A stretch of DNA of 64,000 bases, taken from NCBI RefSeq assembly GCF_910594005.1, contig NW_025316728.1:62001-126000 (forward strand), given 5' to 3'. Shown in pieces: positions 44,901-50,800 of this stretch. The notes under the pieces are model-generated. The model searched no databases and was not told the DNA's origin. It was given only the letters and a program-made list of their open reading frames with translations. Every line of letters begins with the position of its first letter. Within the stretch, counting starts at the first letter, position 1. This DNA comes from Cervus elaphus. Lineage: Eukaryota > Chordata > Mammalia > Artiodactyla > Cervidae. A program made the position numbers and the translations under genes.

Positions 44901-46426
44901 CCCTCAAGTAAAAATAAATAAAACACTTATTCTATTCTATTTTTGCCAGTGTTGCTGCTTGTGGGATCTTAGTTCCCTGACCAGGGACTGAACCCAAGAC
45001 CTCAACAATGAAAGCTCAGAGTCCTAACCACGGGACCCCCAGGGAATTCCATGCCACCCCTGCAGAGACACAGACTTCCCCAGCACCTAGAGAGGGGATT
45101 TCTGGCAAATTCCATCATGGAGGCACCATAGCAACCCCCGTCCAACCCATCTGGATCTCAGCTGGGGCGGGGGCTCTTCCTGGGCCTTCTATCTTAGCTC
45201 TAGGTAAGTGTCCCCCTGCTACATCTACTCCTCCCATATTCATCAGTTCTCTGCTTCTTACTAGCCTGTCCTCTGTTGCTCCAGTCCCCTGCTGTGGTTA
45301 ATAATTCTCCGTATAAACTTTCTCTGTTCTAATTACTGTGATTTCTCTCCTGACTAGAGCTGGCAGGTGCATGAGGCTGCTCTCCAATCACGAACAGAAC
45401 AGGCCTCCTATGAAACTCAGACCCTTGGCAAATTTCACTCTGGCAGTACTGTTCACAGCAGAGTGTCTGCCTCTCAGCACTCACAGGAGCTCAGAGCTGG
45501 CGTGAGGGCCCAGGGAGGCCATGTCTATAGAGCAAGAGGTGGGGTTGTGATCACCATTTGGTGCCACAAGGCAGAACTCTGCTCCACAAACAACCTCCTC
45601 CCAGTACCAGGGTCACACATGGCCTTCACTCCAGCTTGGACCCCTGCTCTGAGAAGCCGTCCAGGCCTTCCTCCTGCTCCACTTTCCTCCCCGGCACCAG
45701 GCCCCAGTCCTCACCAGGTGCCAAGAGCAGCCTGCTGCTGATGGTAAGGTGGGCTTTCTGTGCAAACAGCTGCTTCTCCACCAAGTTCCAGATCATCCAC
45801 TAAATCAAGATCTTGGGATGTCTCTAGCCTTTCTTAACTCTTCTCTCACAACCCCACATCTCTGTTAATCCAACTGGAAGACATTTGGAGCCAGCATGGA
45901 GAGAGCCCCTCAAGTCCTCCACATAAGTTCTCCAAAATCCCAACAGCCTCAGGAGGCCTGAGGGTCATCAGTGGTCCTCAAGCTCATCCTGGCTCCCTCA
46001 CGGGCTGGACAAAGAGGACAGGCCAGCCCCATCTCACTTGCTCCACTCTTACACAGCAGGAGTCGTAGGAGCTGTGTGATGGGCTCTAAGGAAGGACCAG
46101 GTGAGGGCAGGGCGGGGTGGGTAATGAGGCATGTGGGGGTGGGGTCAGGGCCGCCCCCTTACTGCGGATGTTGAGCTTCTCCCAGGAGCTGTGGTCCAGG
46201 CTCTGGTTAAGGTAGAGAAGCCCCGTGTCCTCCTGGATGCGGACCCAGTCATTCTCGTGCAGCCGCGTGTGGTAGGCGCTGTAGAGGTGCTAGCCCAGGC
46301 GGAAGCTGGGCATCTCCTCTGGCACGTCCTGCAGGGCATGGACATAGAGCAGGGGCGTGCCGGCCGGCTGGTCCACGTATAGCTTCTCCCAGTAAGCGTC
46401 CCTGGAGAAGTAGAGTCCCAGCGGGG
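19332..46426 (-). CDS. RET: RET receptor tyrosine kinase, exons 2-19, with two disabling changes
   Basis: RET is the single-pass receptor for GDNF-family ligands bound to GFR-alpha co-receptors, needed for enteric nervous system and kidney development. Eighteen exons are recognised here by protein similarity and exact GT/AG boundaries. In order they encode four cadherin-like domains (exons 2-8), the cysteine-rich domain (8-11), the transmembrane helix (11) and the kinase (12-18), followed by the tyrosine-bearing tail (19). Kinase landmarks are GEGEFG, VAVK, HRDLAARN, DFG and VKWMAIE. Fifteen exons match human lengths as I recall them; exon 10 is +3, exon 11 is +9 and exon 18 is +4. Exon 2 has an in-frame TAG at codon 70 and exon 18 is frameshifted, so as written no full-length protein is made. 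Exon 1 is beyond base 64000 and exon 20 is not seen. It could be the true gene with rare alleles or base errors, or an unprocessed duplicate. Confidence 0.95.
19364..19511 (-). CDS. RET: RET exon 19 (C-terminal tail, Tyr1015 and Tyr1062 sites)
   Basis: 148 bp, as in human, and open in the ancestral frame. It reads DYLDLAVSTPSDSLLYDDGL, then SEEETPLGDCNNVPLPRTLP and STWIENKLYG. The Tyr1015 site (DYLDL) and the Tyr1062 NKLY motif are kept. Acceptor CCTTCCAG; donor CTCTATG|GTAGAA. It is out of frame with exon 18 as written. Confidence 0.96.
19512..20984 (-). other. RET: RET intron 18
   Basis: About 1.5 kb of mixed unique sequence between exons 18 and 19. No coding exon or young repeat is recognisable in it. 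Confidence 0.7.
20985..21088 (-). CDS. RET: RET exon 18 (end of kinase domain), frameshifted
   Basis: 104 bp against 100 in human. It reads YSLMLQCWKREPDKRPVFAD, then ISKDLDI and a TAA. Four extra bases after Asp-Leu shift the frame: in the frame that lies 4 bases further on, the exon continues KMMVKSR up to the conserved GTGAGT donor, matching human KMMVKRR. Both splice sites are intact (acceptor TCTCACCAG). Intron 17 upstream (21089-22135) contains a G-run motif on the coding strand at 21397-21416. Confidence 0.94.
21005..21014 (-). other. RET: 4-bp insertion/frameshift in RET exon 18, forming a palindrome
   Basis: The bases TAGATATCTA form a perfect 10-bp palindrome exactly where the reading frame breaks. 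Human-like sequence would be four bases shorter. The resulting TAA follows at once and removes the tail, including the Tyr1015 and Tyr1062 docking sites encoded in exon 19. Confidence 0.88.
21397..21416 (-). other. G-run cluster on RET coding strand (possible quadruplex)
   Basis: The plus strand has repeated CCTC units, so the coding strand reads GGGGAGGGAGGGAGGGAGG inside intron 17. Four G-runs with one-base loops fit the quadruplex pattern. Confidence 0.5.
22136..22273 (-). CDS. RET: RET exon 17 (kinase C-lobe)
   Basis: 138 bp, as in human. It reads [20 protein letters not shown], then IPPERLFNLLKTDYRMERPD and NCSEEM across the junction. Acceptor GGTTCTGCAG, donor GTGAGC. Intron 16 upstream (22274-23543) has no repeat I can name. 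Confidence 0.96.
23544..23614 (-). CDS. RET: RET exon 16 (P+1 loop, Met918)
   Basis: 71 bp, as in human. It reads [20 protein letters not shown], then QSDV across the junction. Met918 is present. Donor GTGAGT, acceptor TTCCTTAG. Intron 15 upstream (23615-25733) holds a complete Bov-tA SINE with a visible target-site duplication. Confidence 0.96.
24274..24486 (+). mobile_element. Bov-tA type SINE, full length
   Basis: Starts GGGCTTTCCTGGTGGCTCAG, continues with GGAGGAAATGGCAACCCACT and GTCAGACACGACTGA, and ends in an AACAACAAAC tail. Imperfect duplications, ACAAATAGATCAGC before and ACAAACAGGTCAGC after, look like target-site copies. Intron 15. Confidence 0.93.
25734..25856 (-). CDS. RET: RET exon 15 (kinase catalytic loop, DFG, activation loop)
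   Basis: 123 bp, as in human. It reads LVHRDLAARNILVAEGHRMK, then [20 protein letters not shown]. The HRDLAARN catalytic loop, DFG metal-binding motif and activation-loop tyrosines (DVYEEDSY, human Tyr900/905) are intact, so the catalytic core itself shows no lesion. Confidence 0.97.
25939..26153 (-). CDS. RET: RET exon 14 (kinase hinge and insert)
   Basis: 215 bp, as in human. It reads [20 protein letters not shown], then ESRKAGPGYVGSGGSRNSSY, LTMGDLVSFAWQISQGIQYL and AEMK. The gatekeeper Val804 (LLLIVEYA) is kept. Donor AAG|GTGCGT. Intron 13 upstream (26154-27342) holds a Bov-tA SINE and a CA microsatellite. Confidence 0.96.
26300..26514 (-). mobile_element. Bov-tA type SINE
   Basis: Reverse orientation: TTCAGTCATGTCTGACTC, CTCTGTCCATGGGATTTTCC and GCCACTTGGGAAGCTCC are the inverted hallmarks. 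Intron 13. Confidence 0.92.
26875..26906 (+). repeat. CA microsatellite
   Basis: A run of CA dinucleotides, preceded by imperfect CACGCGCACATG. Intron 13. Confidence 0.9.
27343..27450 (-). CDS. RET: RET exon 13 (kinase N-lobe)
   Basis: 108 bp, as in human. It reads ENASPSELWDLLSEFNLLKQ, then VNHPQVIKLYGACSQD. Human Arg is Trp in SELWDLL, a change of the kind CpG decay produces. Acceptor GCATTTCAG, donor GTAAGA. Intron 12 upstream (27451-28870) shows no repeat I recognise. Confidence 0.96.
28871..29018 (-). CDS. RET: RET exon 12 (kinase N-lobe, ATP loop and lysine)
   Basis: 148 bp, as in human. It reads [20 protein letters not shown], then GEFGKVVKATAFRLKGKAGY and TTVAVKMLK. The glycine-rich loop GEGEFGKV and the catalytic lysine (Lys758 in human, VAVK) are intact. 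Donor AAAG|GTACGT. Intron 11 upstream (29019-31497) holds a truncated Bov-tA copy and two C-runs. Confidence 0.96.
29928..29938 (+). repeat. C homopolymer in intron 11
   Basis: A run of about ten C; a second run of about 13 C lies at 30489-30502. Both are prone to length error. Confidence 0.8.
30085..30186 (-). mobile_element. Truncated Bov-tA type SINE
   Basis: Contains CAGTCGTGTCTGACTCCCAT, GAGATTCTCCAGTCAAG and TGGGTTGCCATTTCCTCCTC only; the other half is missing. Intron 11. Confidence 0.85.
31498..31763 (-). CDS. RET: RET exon 11 (juxtamembrane cysteines, transmembrane helix)
   Basis: 266 bp against 257 in human as I recall. It reads DTLRDDLCCTVITAAVVFS, then IVSVLLSVLLSTFCIHRYRK, AHKPPIASAEMTF and LDSMENQVSVDTFKFP. 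A 12-bp tandem duplication (31678-31701) doubles SVLL inside the membrane helix; with one Phe missing the net gain is three residues. The Cys630 position is Arg and the Arg635 position is Cys, so the cysteine pair becomes 634/635. Donor GTGAGG; acceptor CGCCCGCAG. Confidence 0.93.
31678..31701 (-). repeat. RET: 12-bp tandem duplication in the RET transmembrane segment
   Basis: Plus-strand CAGCAGCACAGA occurs twice back to back with no mismatch. On the coding strand it gives SVLLSVLL in the middle of the predicted helix. Confidence 0.95.
32386..32503 (+). mobile_element. CHR-type cetartiodactyl SINE
   Basis: Starts GGGAATTCTTTGGTGGTCCA, has AAGATTCAATCCCTGGTTGG and ends in a 13-A tail. Intron 10, just upstream (in transcript order) of exon 11's neighbour region. 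Confidence 0.82.
32707..32829 (-). CDS. RET: RET exon 10 (cysteine-rich domain), one codon longer than human
   Basis: 123 bp against 120 in human as I recall. It reads RGGSIIGGHEPGERRGIKAG, then FGICNCFPEKKKCFCEPEDS. The extra glycine comes from a doubled GGC next to the acceptor (TCCTCAG). Cysteines equivalent to human 609, 611, 618 and 620 are all present. The donor is CAAG|GTGCAT. Confidence 0.93.
33018..33228 (-). mobile_element. Bov-tA type SINE
   Basis: Reverse copy: AAGTTGCTTCAGTCAGG, CTCCTCTGTCCATGAGATTC and CGCCATCTGGGAAGCCCC. Intron 9. Confidence 0.92.
33646..33756 (-). CDS. RET: RET exon 9 (cysteine-rich domain)
   Basis: 111 bp, as in human. It reads ITRNFSTCSPSIRTCPDGHC, then DAVESRDPNICPKDCL. 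Acceptor TTGTTGTAG and donor GTAAGC. Intron 8 upstream (33757-35275) holds an L1 3' end and a Bov-tA SINE. Confidence 0.95.
34385..34640 (+). mobile_element. LINE 3' end, cetartiodactyl L1 type
   Basis: CTACTGTATAGCACATGGAA, CTGAATCACTATGCTGTACA and ACTATGCTCCAATATAACAT followed by an A-rich tail are typical of the L1 3' UTR in cetartiodactyls. Family named from memory. Intron 8. Confidence 0.75.
34652..34858 (+). mobile_element. Bov-tA type SINE next to the LINE tail
   Basis: Forward copy: GTGGCTCAGATAGTAAAG, GGAGAAGGAAATGGCTACCA and GTCAGACACGAGTGAGCG. It sits directly after the L1 tail. Confidence 0.9.
35276..35401 (-). CDS. RET: RET exon 8 (start of cysteine-rich domain)
   Basis: 126 bp, as in human. 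It reads YMPEEPGCPLSCVVSKRQPE, then CEECGGLGSLTGRCEWRQGD and GKG. All six cysteines expected here are kept. Acceptor CACCCCTAG and donor GTAGGC. Confidence 0.95.
36116..36374 (-). CDS. RET: RET exon 7 (cadherin-like domain 4)
   Basis: 259 bp, as in human. It reads IGKVCVENCQEFSGIQVQYR, then LGMVTSAEDTSGTLFVNDTE and QAQALLLVTVEG. Acceptor CATGCCTAG and donor GTGAGT. Intron 6 upstream (36375-38500) contains a segment similar to part of intron 8 (see findings). Confidence 0.95.
38501..38700 (-). CDS. RET: RET exon 6 (cadherin-like domains 3-4)
   Basis: 200 bp, as in human. It reads LVLNQSLPISESWAVQLAV, then LVNDSDFQG, VVVLHFNVSVLPISLSLPS and SFSVSRRAHRFAQ. Acceptor CACCTGCAG and donor GTGAGC. 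Intron 5 upstream (38701-39980) contains a short GT run near 38957 and otherwise nothing I recognise. Confidence 0.95.
39981..40176 (-). CDS. RET: RET exon 5 (cadherin-like domain 3)
   Basis: 196 bp, as in human. It reads GTVVATLRVFDADVVPASGE, then FRVEHMPNETLAQANGSFV and RATVHDY. Acceptor TTTGCAG and donor GTAAGA. Asp290 of human is Gly here. Intron 4 upstream (40177-41465) contains nothing I recognise. Confidence 0.95.
41466..41707 (-). CDS. RET: RET exon 4 (cadherin-like domains 2-3, calcium site)
   Basis: 242 bp, as in human. It reads GESLPFRCDLDSLEVSTRW, then LDREQREKYELVAACTV, VMVPFPVTVYDEDDSAPTF and ASAVVEFKRKE. YDEDDSAP is the acidic calcium-binding linker between cadherin-like domains. 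The donor is GAG|GTGCCT. Intron 3 upstream (41708-44070) carries one Bov-tA SINE. Confidence 0.95.
42345..42542 (-). mobile_element. Bov-tA type SINE
   Basis: Reverse copy: GAGTTGCTCAGTCATGTCTG, GGAATTCTGTAGGCCAGAAT and GAGCCACCAGGGAAGCCCC. Intron 3. Confidence 0.92.
44071..44358 (-). CDS. RET: RET exon 3 (cadherin-like domains 1-2)
   Basis: 288 bp, as in human. It reads GGFPLLTIYLRVFLSPTSLR, then GECQWPGCARVYFSIINASF and FRIRENRPPGTFHQF, ending CPNVSVAYRLLG before a GTGAGT donor. N-glycosylation sequons NAS and NVS are visible. Intron 2 upstream (44359-46162) holds a LINE 3' fragment and a CHR SINE; the rest is unremarkable. Confidence 0.95.
44785..44935 (+). mobile_element. Ruminant LINE 3' fragment
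   Basis: ACATATGTATACCTATGGC, TGATTCATTGTGATGTATGG, then AAAATAAATAAAAC. A common ruminant LINE tail; I cannot decide between L1 and BovB from memory. Intron 2. Confidence 0.65.
44938..45052 (-). mobile_element. CHR-type SINE
   Basis: Reverse copy: GGGATCTTAGTTCCCTGACC, AGGGACTGAACCCAAGACC and CCCAGGGAATTCC. Intron 2, abutting the LINE fragment. Confidence 0.82.
46163..46426 (-). CDS. RET: RET exon 2 (cadherin-like domain 1), nonsense codon
   Basis: 264 bp, the human length. The acceptor is CCCACAG at 46427 onward and the donor GTAAGG begins at 46162. It encodes GLYFSRDAYWEKLYVDQPAG, then LLYVHALQDVPEEMPSFRLG, then a TAG where human RET has Gln70, then HLYSAYHTRLHEND and LNQSLDHSSWEKL. The frame after the stop is still fully RET-like, so only one base separates it from an open exon. 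Confidence 0.95.
46290..46292 (-). other. RET: In-frame TAG at RET codon 70 (Q70*)
   Basis: On the coding strand the exon reads CTGGGCTAGCACCTC, Leu-Gly-stop-His-Leu; the human residue is Gln70. A CAG to TAG change (plus-strand base 46292 is A where G would give CAG) explains it. The position is not a CpG. Confidence 0.9.
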
Positions 46427-46877
46427 CTGTGGGAGGCAGGGAAACACGTGAGGGAAGGAGGGACTGAGGGACGACCACGGTGCAGAGCCCAGCAGCCCTC
46501 CCAGGCAGATCACCTTTCCCAGCGGCCTAACTTCACATTTTAGTAATAGCTTCCTTGTGGGCCAAAAAAGAAAACTTAGGTCTTTCTCATCTGTATTCCT
46601 AAGAACATCAACACACAGTTATCTGTATAGCTAAACACTAGCTGCAAATACACTGCTTTAAAACAGAAAAAGGAGGAAGTGAGGAAGCATAAACAGTTGC
46701 AATATCATCCTCGATTACCTGAGATAGATAAGCACGTAAACCACTCGGCTTTCACCCAAGCTTCTGAGCAAATCACCTGGAGCCAGAGTTTTGAAGTGTA
46801 CAAGACGCTGCCAGACAAGCAGAGCAGGCAGGGGTCCCCAAAGATGAACTAGAGCACTTTATAAGTAACAACATTCG

Positions 46878-47099
46878 TGCATGCTAAGTCACTTCAGTCG
46901 TGTCCAACTCTTTGTAACCCTATGCACTATAGCCCTCCAGTCTCCTCTGTCCTTGGAATCCTCCAGACAAGAATACTGGAGTGGGTTGCCATGCCCTCCT
47001 CTAAGAGATCTTACCGACTCAAGGATTGAACCTGCATCACTTACACCTCCTGCATTGGCAGGTGGGTTCTTTACCACTAGTTCCACCTGGGAAGCCCCT
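46878..47099 (-). mobile_element. Bov-tA type SINE
   Basis: Reverse copy: CATGCTAAGTCACTTCAGTC, TCCTCTGTCCTTGGAATCC and CCACCTGGGAAGCCCC. Confidence 0.92.
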
Positions 47100-47194
47100 G
47101 TAAGTAACAAAATCTTCATCTAAAGTCAAACATGCTCCTACCATAGTACCGAAAAATTCCACTCCATTTATCTGAGAAAAATGAAAACATATGT

Positions 47195-47815
47195 CCGTCT
47201 AGTGACTTGTTCACAAATGCTGGGGTTATTCACAGAGCCAAGAACTGGGAAGAACCCAGATGTGTTCCAGCAGGTTATCAGATAACAAACCTCAGTCCAT
47301 CACACCATGGAACCCTATGCAGTTAGGATGGGGCACAAACTATTGATACACACGACAGCCTGGACACATCTCATAGACATCCTGCTAAGTGGAAGAAGCA
47401 GCACAAAAGAATCACATGGCACCATTCCAGACTGATTTTAGGTGACAGAAATCAAACTGGGTACCAGCTGGGGGTAGGGGAGGTAATAGACTGGAAAAGC
47501 AGGGGGCATATTCTGGGAAACATACATGTTTCATATCTTGATGGGGTGTGGGTCACACAGGGACATCCATTTGTCAACAACATACAGCCAAGATTTGTGC
47601 ATTTCAACGTATGTAATTGTGGCCTAAATTTATCACTGAGAGGCTGTGGGTAGAGCTGTAAATGCCATGAGGAAGAGGGATGCTGACCATGGCCACGCTG
47701 GGTGAACCAATGGGGCACTCATCCTACTACTCTCTTGACTTGGTGTATGTTCAACATTTTGCATCATAAACAGTTATTTTTAAATAGTAAGAAATTTTAA
47801 AAAGATGGATAAATG
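47195..47815 (+). mobile_element. Old L1 3' remnant
   Basis: Phrases such as CATGGAACCCTATGCAGTTA, CATCCTGCTAAGTGGAAGA and TTCAACGTATGTAATTGTGG match the layout of mammalian L1 3' ends (end of ORF2 and 3' UTR). Strongly diverged. Confidence 0.6.
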
Positions 47816-50800
47816 GGCAGGTGATGCTTTAAAAAAAAACTGAAAACCTGCCAATATTCTCTACAAAGCATAAAAAATACTAACACACAAAGCAAACATG
47901 AGAAACATTGTACTTGTGTGTGAGCGATTTCTCTTTTCAATCAATTTGTTTCCACCTACATTCTGCTTCTCTTGCAGCCACCAAGATGAGTGGTTGGTCC
48001 ACTCCACACCAGTGGAAGATACCCTGGGGCTGCCTGGGTCCTTGAAGACACACTTGTGTGTGGGAAACAATCAAGAGCCAACTAGAGTCAGGTGAGGAGA
48101 ACTGGTGAAGACCTTTTGGATCCCAAAGTGGTGAAACAGAAGAAAACTGGAAGGTTGCCAGCACTGTGCCAGGCTTCCCAAGGATGACTTCAAAGGCAAC
48201 CCGGCTGGGAATGCCAACTTGAAGTGTGCATTGATTGGGTCCCACCCACCCAGTGTGGGTGCTGCCCTGCCAAACAGGCTGGACCACGGAGCCAGCAGGA
48301 GAGGGAGGGAACAGGAAGAGAAACAGAGGGAGAGAGAGGGAAGGAGGGAAAAGACAAATGGGGCTAAGGACAAAGGTAAGTAAGGCAGAGAGGATGGAGG
48401 GGAGAGATGCTCTGGCCAGTAGTCAAAGGCTACTGCACACCCGGCACTAAAGACAGAGATGGAAGGAGGGGGCTGCAGGTACGGAGCTGACTTATTAGAC
48501 CTTCGGAAAACTGCTCCCTAGGAGTGCTGTCCCTGGAGTGGGACCCAGAATCACTGGGTCTCTGCAGGTGAGGTACTGGGAAGGGCAGCTGAACTCCAAG
48601 GAGCTGGCCCTGTGCCCAAGTCAGGCTCTGCGTGTGGCCTTCCTGCCCTGCCACCTCTTGGGGGAAGGGATCCACCCAGAGCATCATGCTGCCTGCCATC
48701 CAAGGGGGTGGCAGCTCCAGGAGCCCTAGGAAGAAGTCACTCTGGGGAACTCTGGGGAGGGAGCACTGAGACCTGACTTCCCTTGCCGGGGGTCTCACTG
48801 GTAGAGACCACGACAGGAGCCACCCACACATGGCTGGATGCCACCCTCCTGTCCCACAGCCTCCCAACTGGCCACGAGGACATGGACTGCCTCTCAGATA
48901 CACTCAGAGTGTTCATTTCTTCGGGATTTAGTAGCCAACCCTAGCAGGGATGGGTGGCAGCTCAGAGAACTGTGTCAGCCCCAAATGGCCTCAAGACTGG
49001 CCTTGATGCTTCTGTGAAAAGGCAGCCAATGGCACTAGCTCGGAGCAGGCCTTTTACAAGCTGGGCAGAGTGACAGGCCACAGCTGACAGATCCTCCTGC
49101 ACAGCTGGGATGCACTCCACTGGCTCACGCTTCCTGAGAAGTACACAGTTCGGGGTCCCAAAGAGGACCCTACAGCACTGCTCATACTGCTCTTGTGACA
49201 AAGGCAGGAGGGTTCCTGTGGTGTTTCCTCAGCCAACGAGAGGGAAGGGGCAGCTGCTCCCCACCTGTAGTGCACTGAAGCCCCACTGCACTGCCTGGCA
49301 GAGTAATAAACCTGGGTCTGCACTCCTCACAGAAATCAGAAGGGCTCCGAGCCCACGGTGGCCCCCTGTCCTGCCCCAGTAAGGCCGGGTCTGGGAAGGC
49401 AGATTCAAAGTGGGGGTCAACACCAGACACAGCCCTGCTGCCCCAAAACAAGTGCCTGATTCATAAGCAGCAGCCCAGCTTCCTTTCCCTCCAACACTCC
49501 ATGAAGGTTGCAAGTCAAAGAGTCTAGGGGGAGCTCTGGGGTGGGCTGTGGGGGGCTGGGGAAGGAGCGCAGAAGCTGATGCTCACAGCCCTGCGGACAG
49601 CAAGAGGAGTGGCTTGCTTTTCCCTCCACTGCCACCTTCTCCAGAGGACCTGGCCCACCGCATTCACCCACCCCGCCTCTCAAAGGTGCAGAGTGGGGTG
49701 AGCACGGCCAGGTGGACTCACACAGCACGAGGCCAGGCCCCGTGGCACATGGTGACCCTGCATTTTCTTCGCAGCCCCAGATGGAGCTGCTGATGGGATC
49801 ACTGCTTTGCAAACAGACACCTGGGCAGGACAGAAAGAAAGTTGTTTGTATGCTCGAGGGCACATGTGCAGCCAGCCAGGGGATTGGGATTTGGAGGGCT
49901 GTCTTTCCAGCAGCATAGCCCTCACCGGCCTGCTCAACCCCATGTCACATGGTCCAGAACCCACGGTTACTGTGCCCACCCTCCACCCCCACCCCAAGTC
50001 CTGGGCAGTGACCGCAAGTCAGGGACACTGGCCTGCAGTAGAAAGCAGCCCCGGAGGGTGCACCATCTTTCGGGAAGGTTGACTTTCTGGCCACAAAGAG
50101 AATGAGAGATTTCCCAGTGGCTTGACAGGGTGGTGACCTGGTGGCAGTCCAGGCTTGTGACACCATGCTGGATGGGAAGGGGGCTCTGTGCTGCCAGCCT
50201 CCTTCTCATCCTGGCAGAAAGGTGAGCGCCAACCACTAGCGATCTGAGATGCTGCCTTCAGGGCCCCAACCCCAGAGCTGCAGGAGACTCAGTTGGTGGG
50301 GAGGGGGAAAGCCCAGGGTGGGTGTGGGTGGGTCCCCCAGATGGCACACAGCCAAGGGCAGCCTGTGTCTGCCAGCCTGCCTGGCCACCAGCTCTCCTTG
50401 GTGTGCCAGAGCTCTCCGTGGAGAAGTGAGGTCTGCATTCTGGTCTCCGGAGTACTGTCAAGGATGGTGTGGGACGCCTGCACCCACATCAGCAGAATAT
50501 CGCGACTTTTGCCTTCTTATTCTCTCAGGATATAATCCCTGTGGCCTCGGTCAGCTGTGCAAGAACTGGCAGCCCTGGGAGCCACCCATGGGGGGTAGGG
50601 CTTGCAGATCGGTCTTCTAAGCGGGGGCGAGATGCTCACTCCACCTACCAGGTAGTGAGGAGCAGATCCAGAATAGGGCTCCTCCCCTGGGGCCCCCTTG
50701 AGCACATGTACATTCAATGGTCCAGGGGCTGGGAGGTGCCTTGAGCTCCAGGGAGCCCCCACCTCCGAGCTGGTCCAGTCACCACCACACAGACTTCACG

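Noticed and set aside
45060..45370. Possible LTR remnant in intron 2
   Set aside because: A TATAAACTTTCTCTGTTCTA-like stretch resembles an LTR end, but I could not find paired termini or a primer-binding site.
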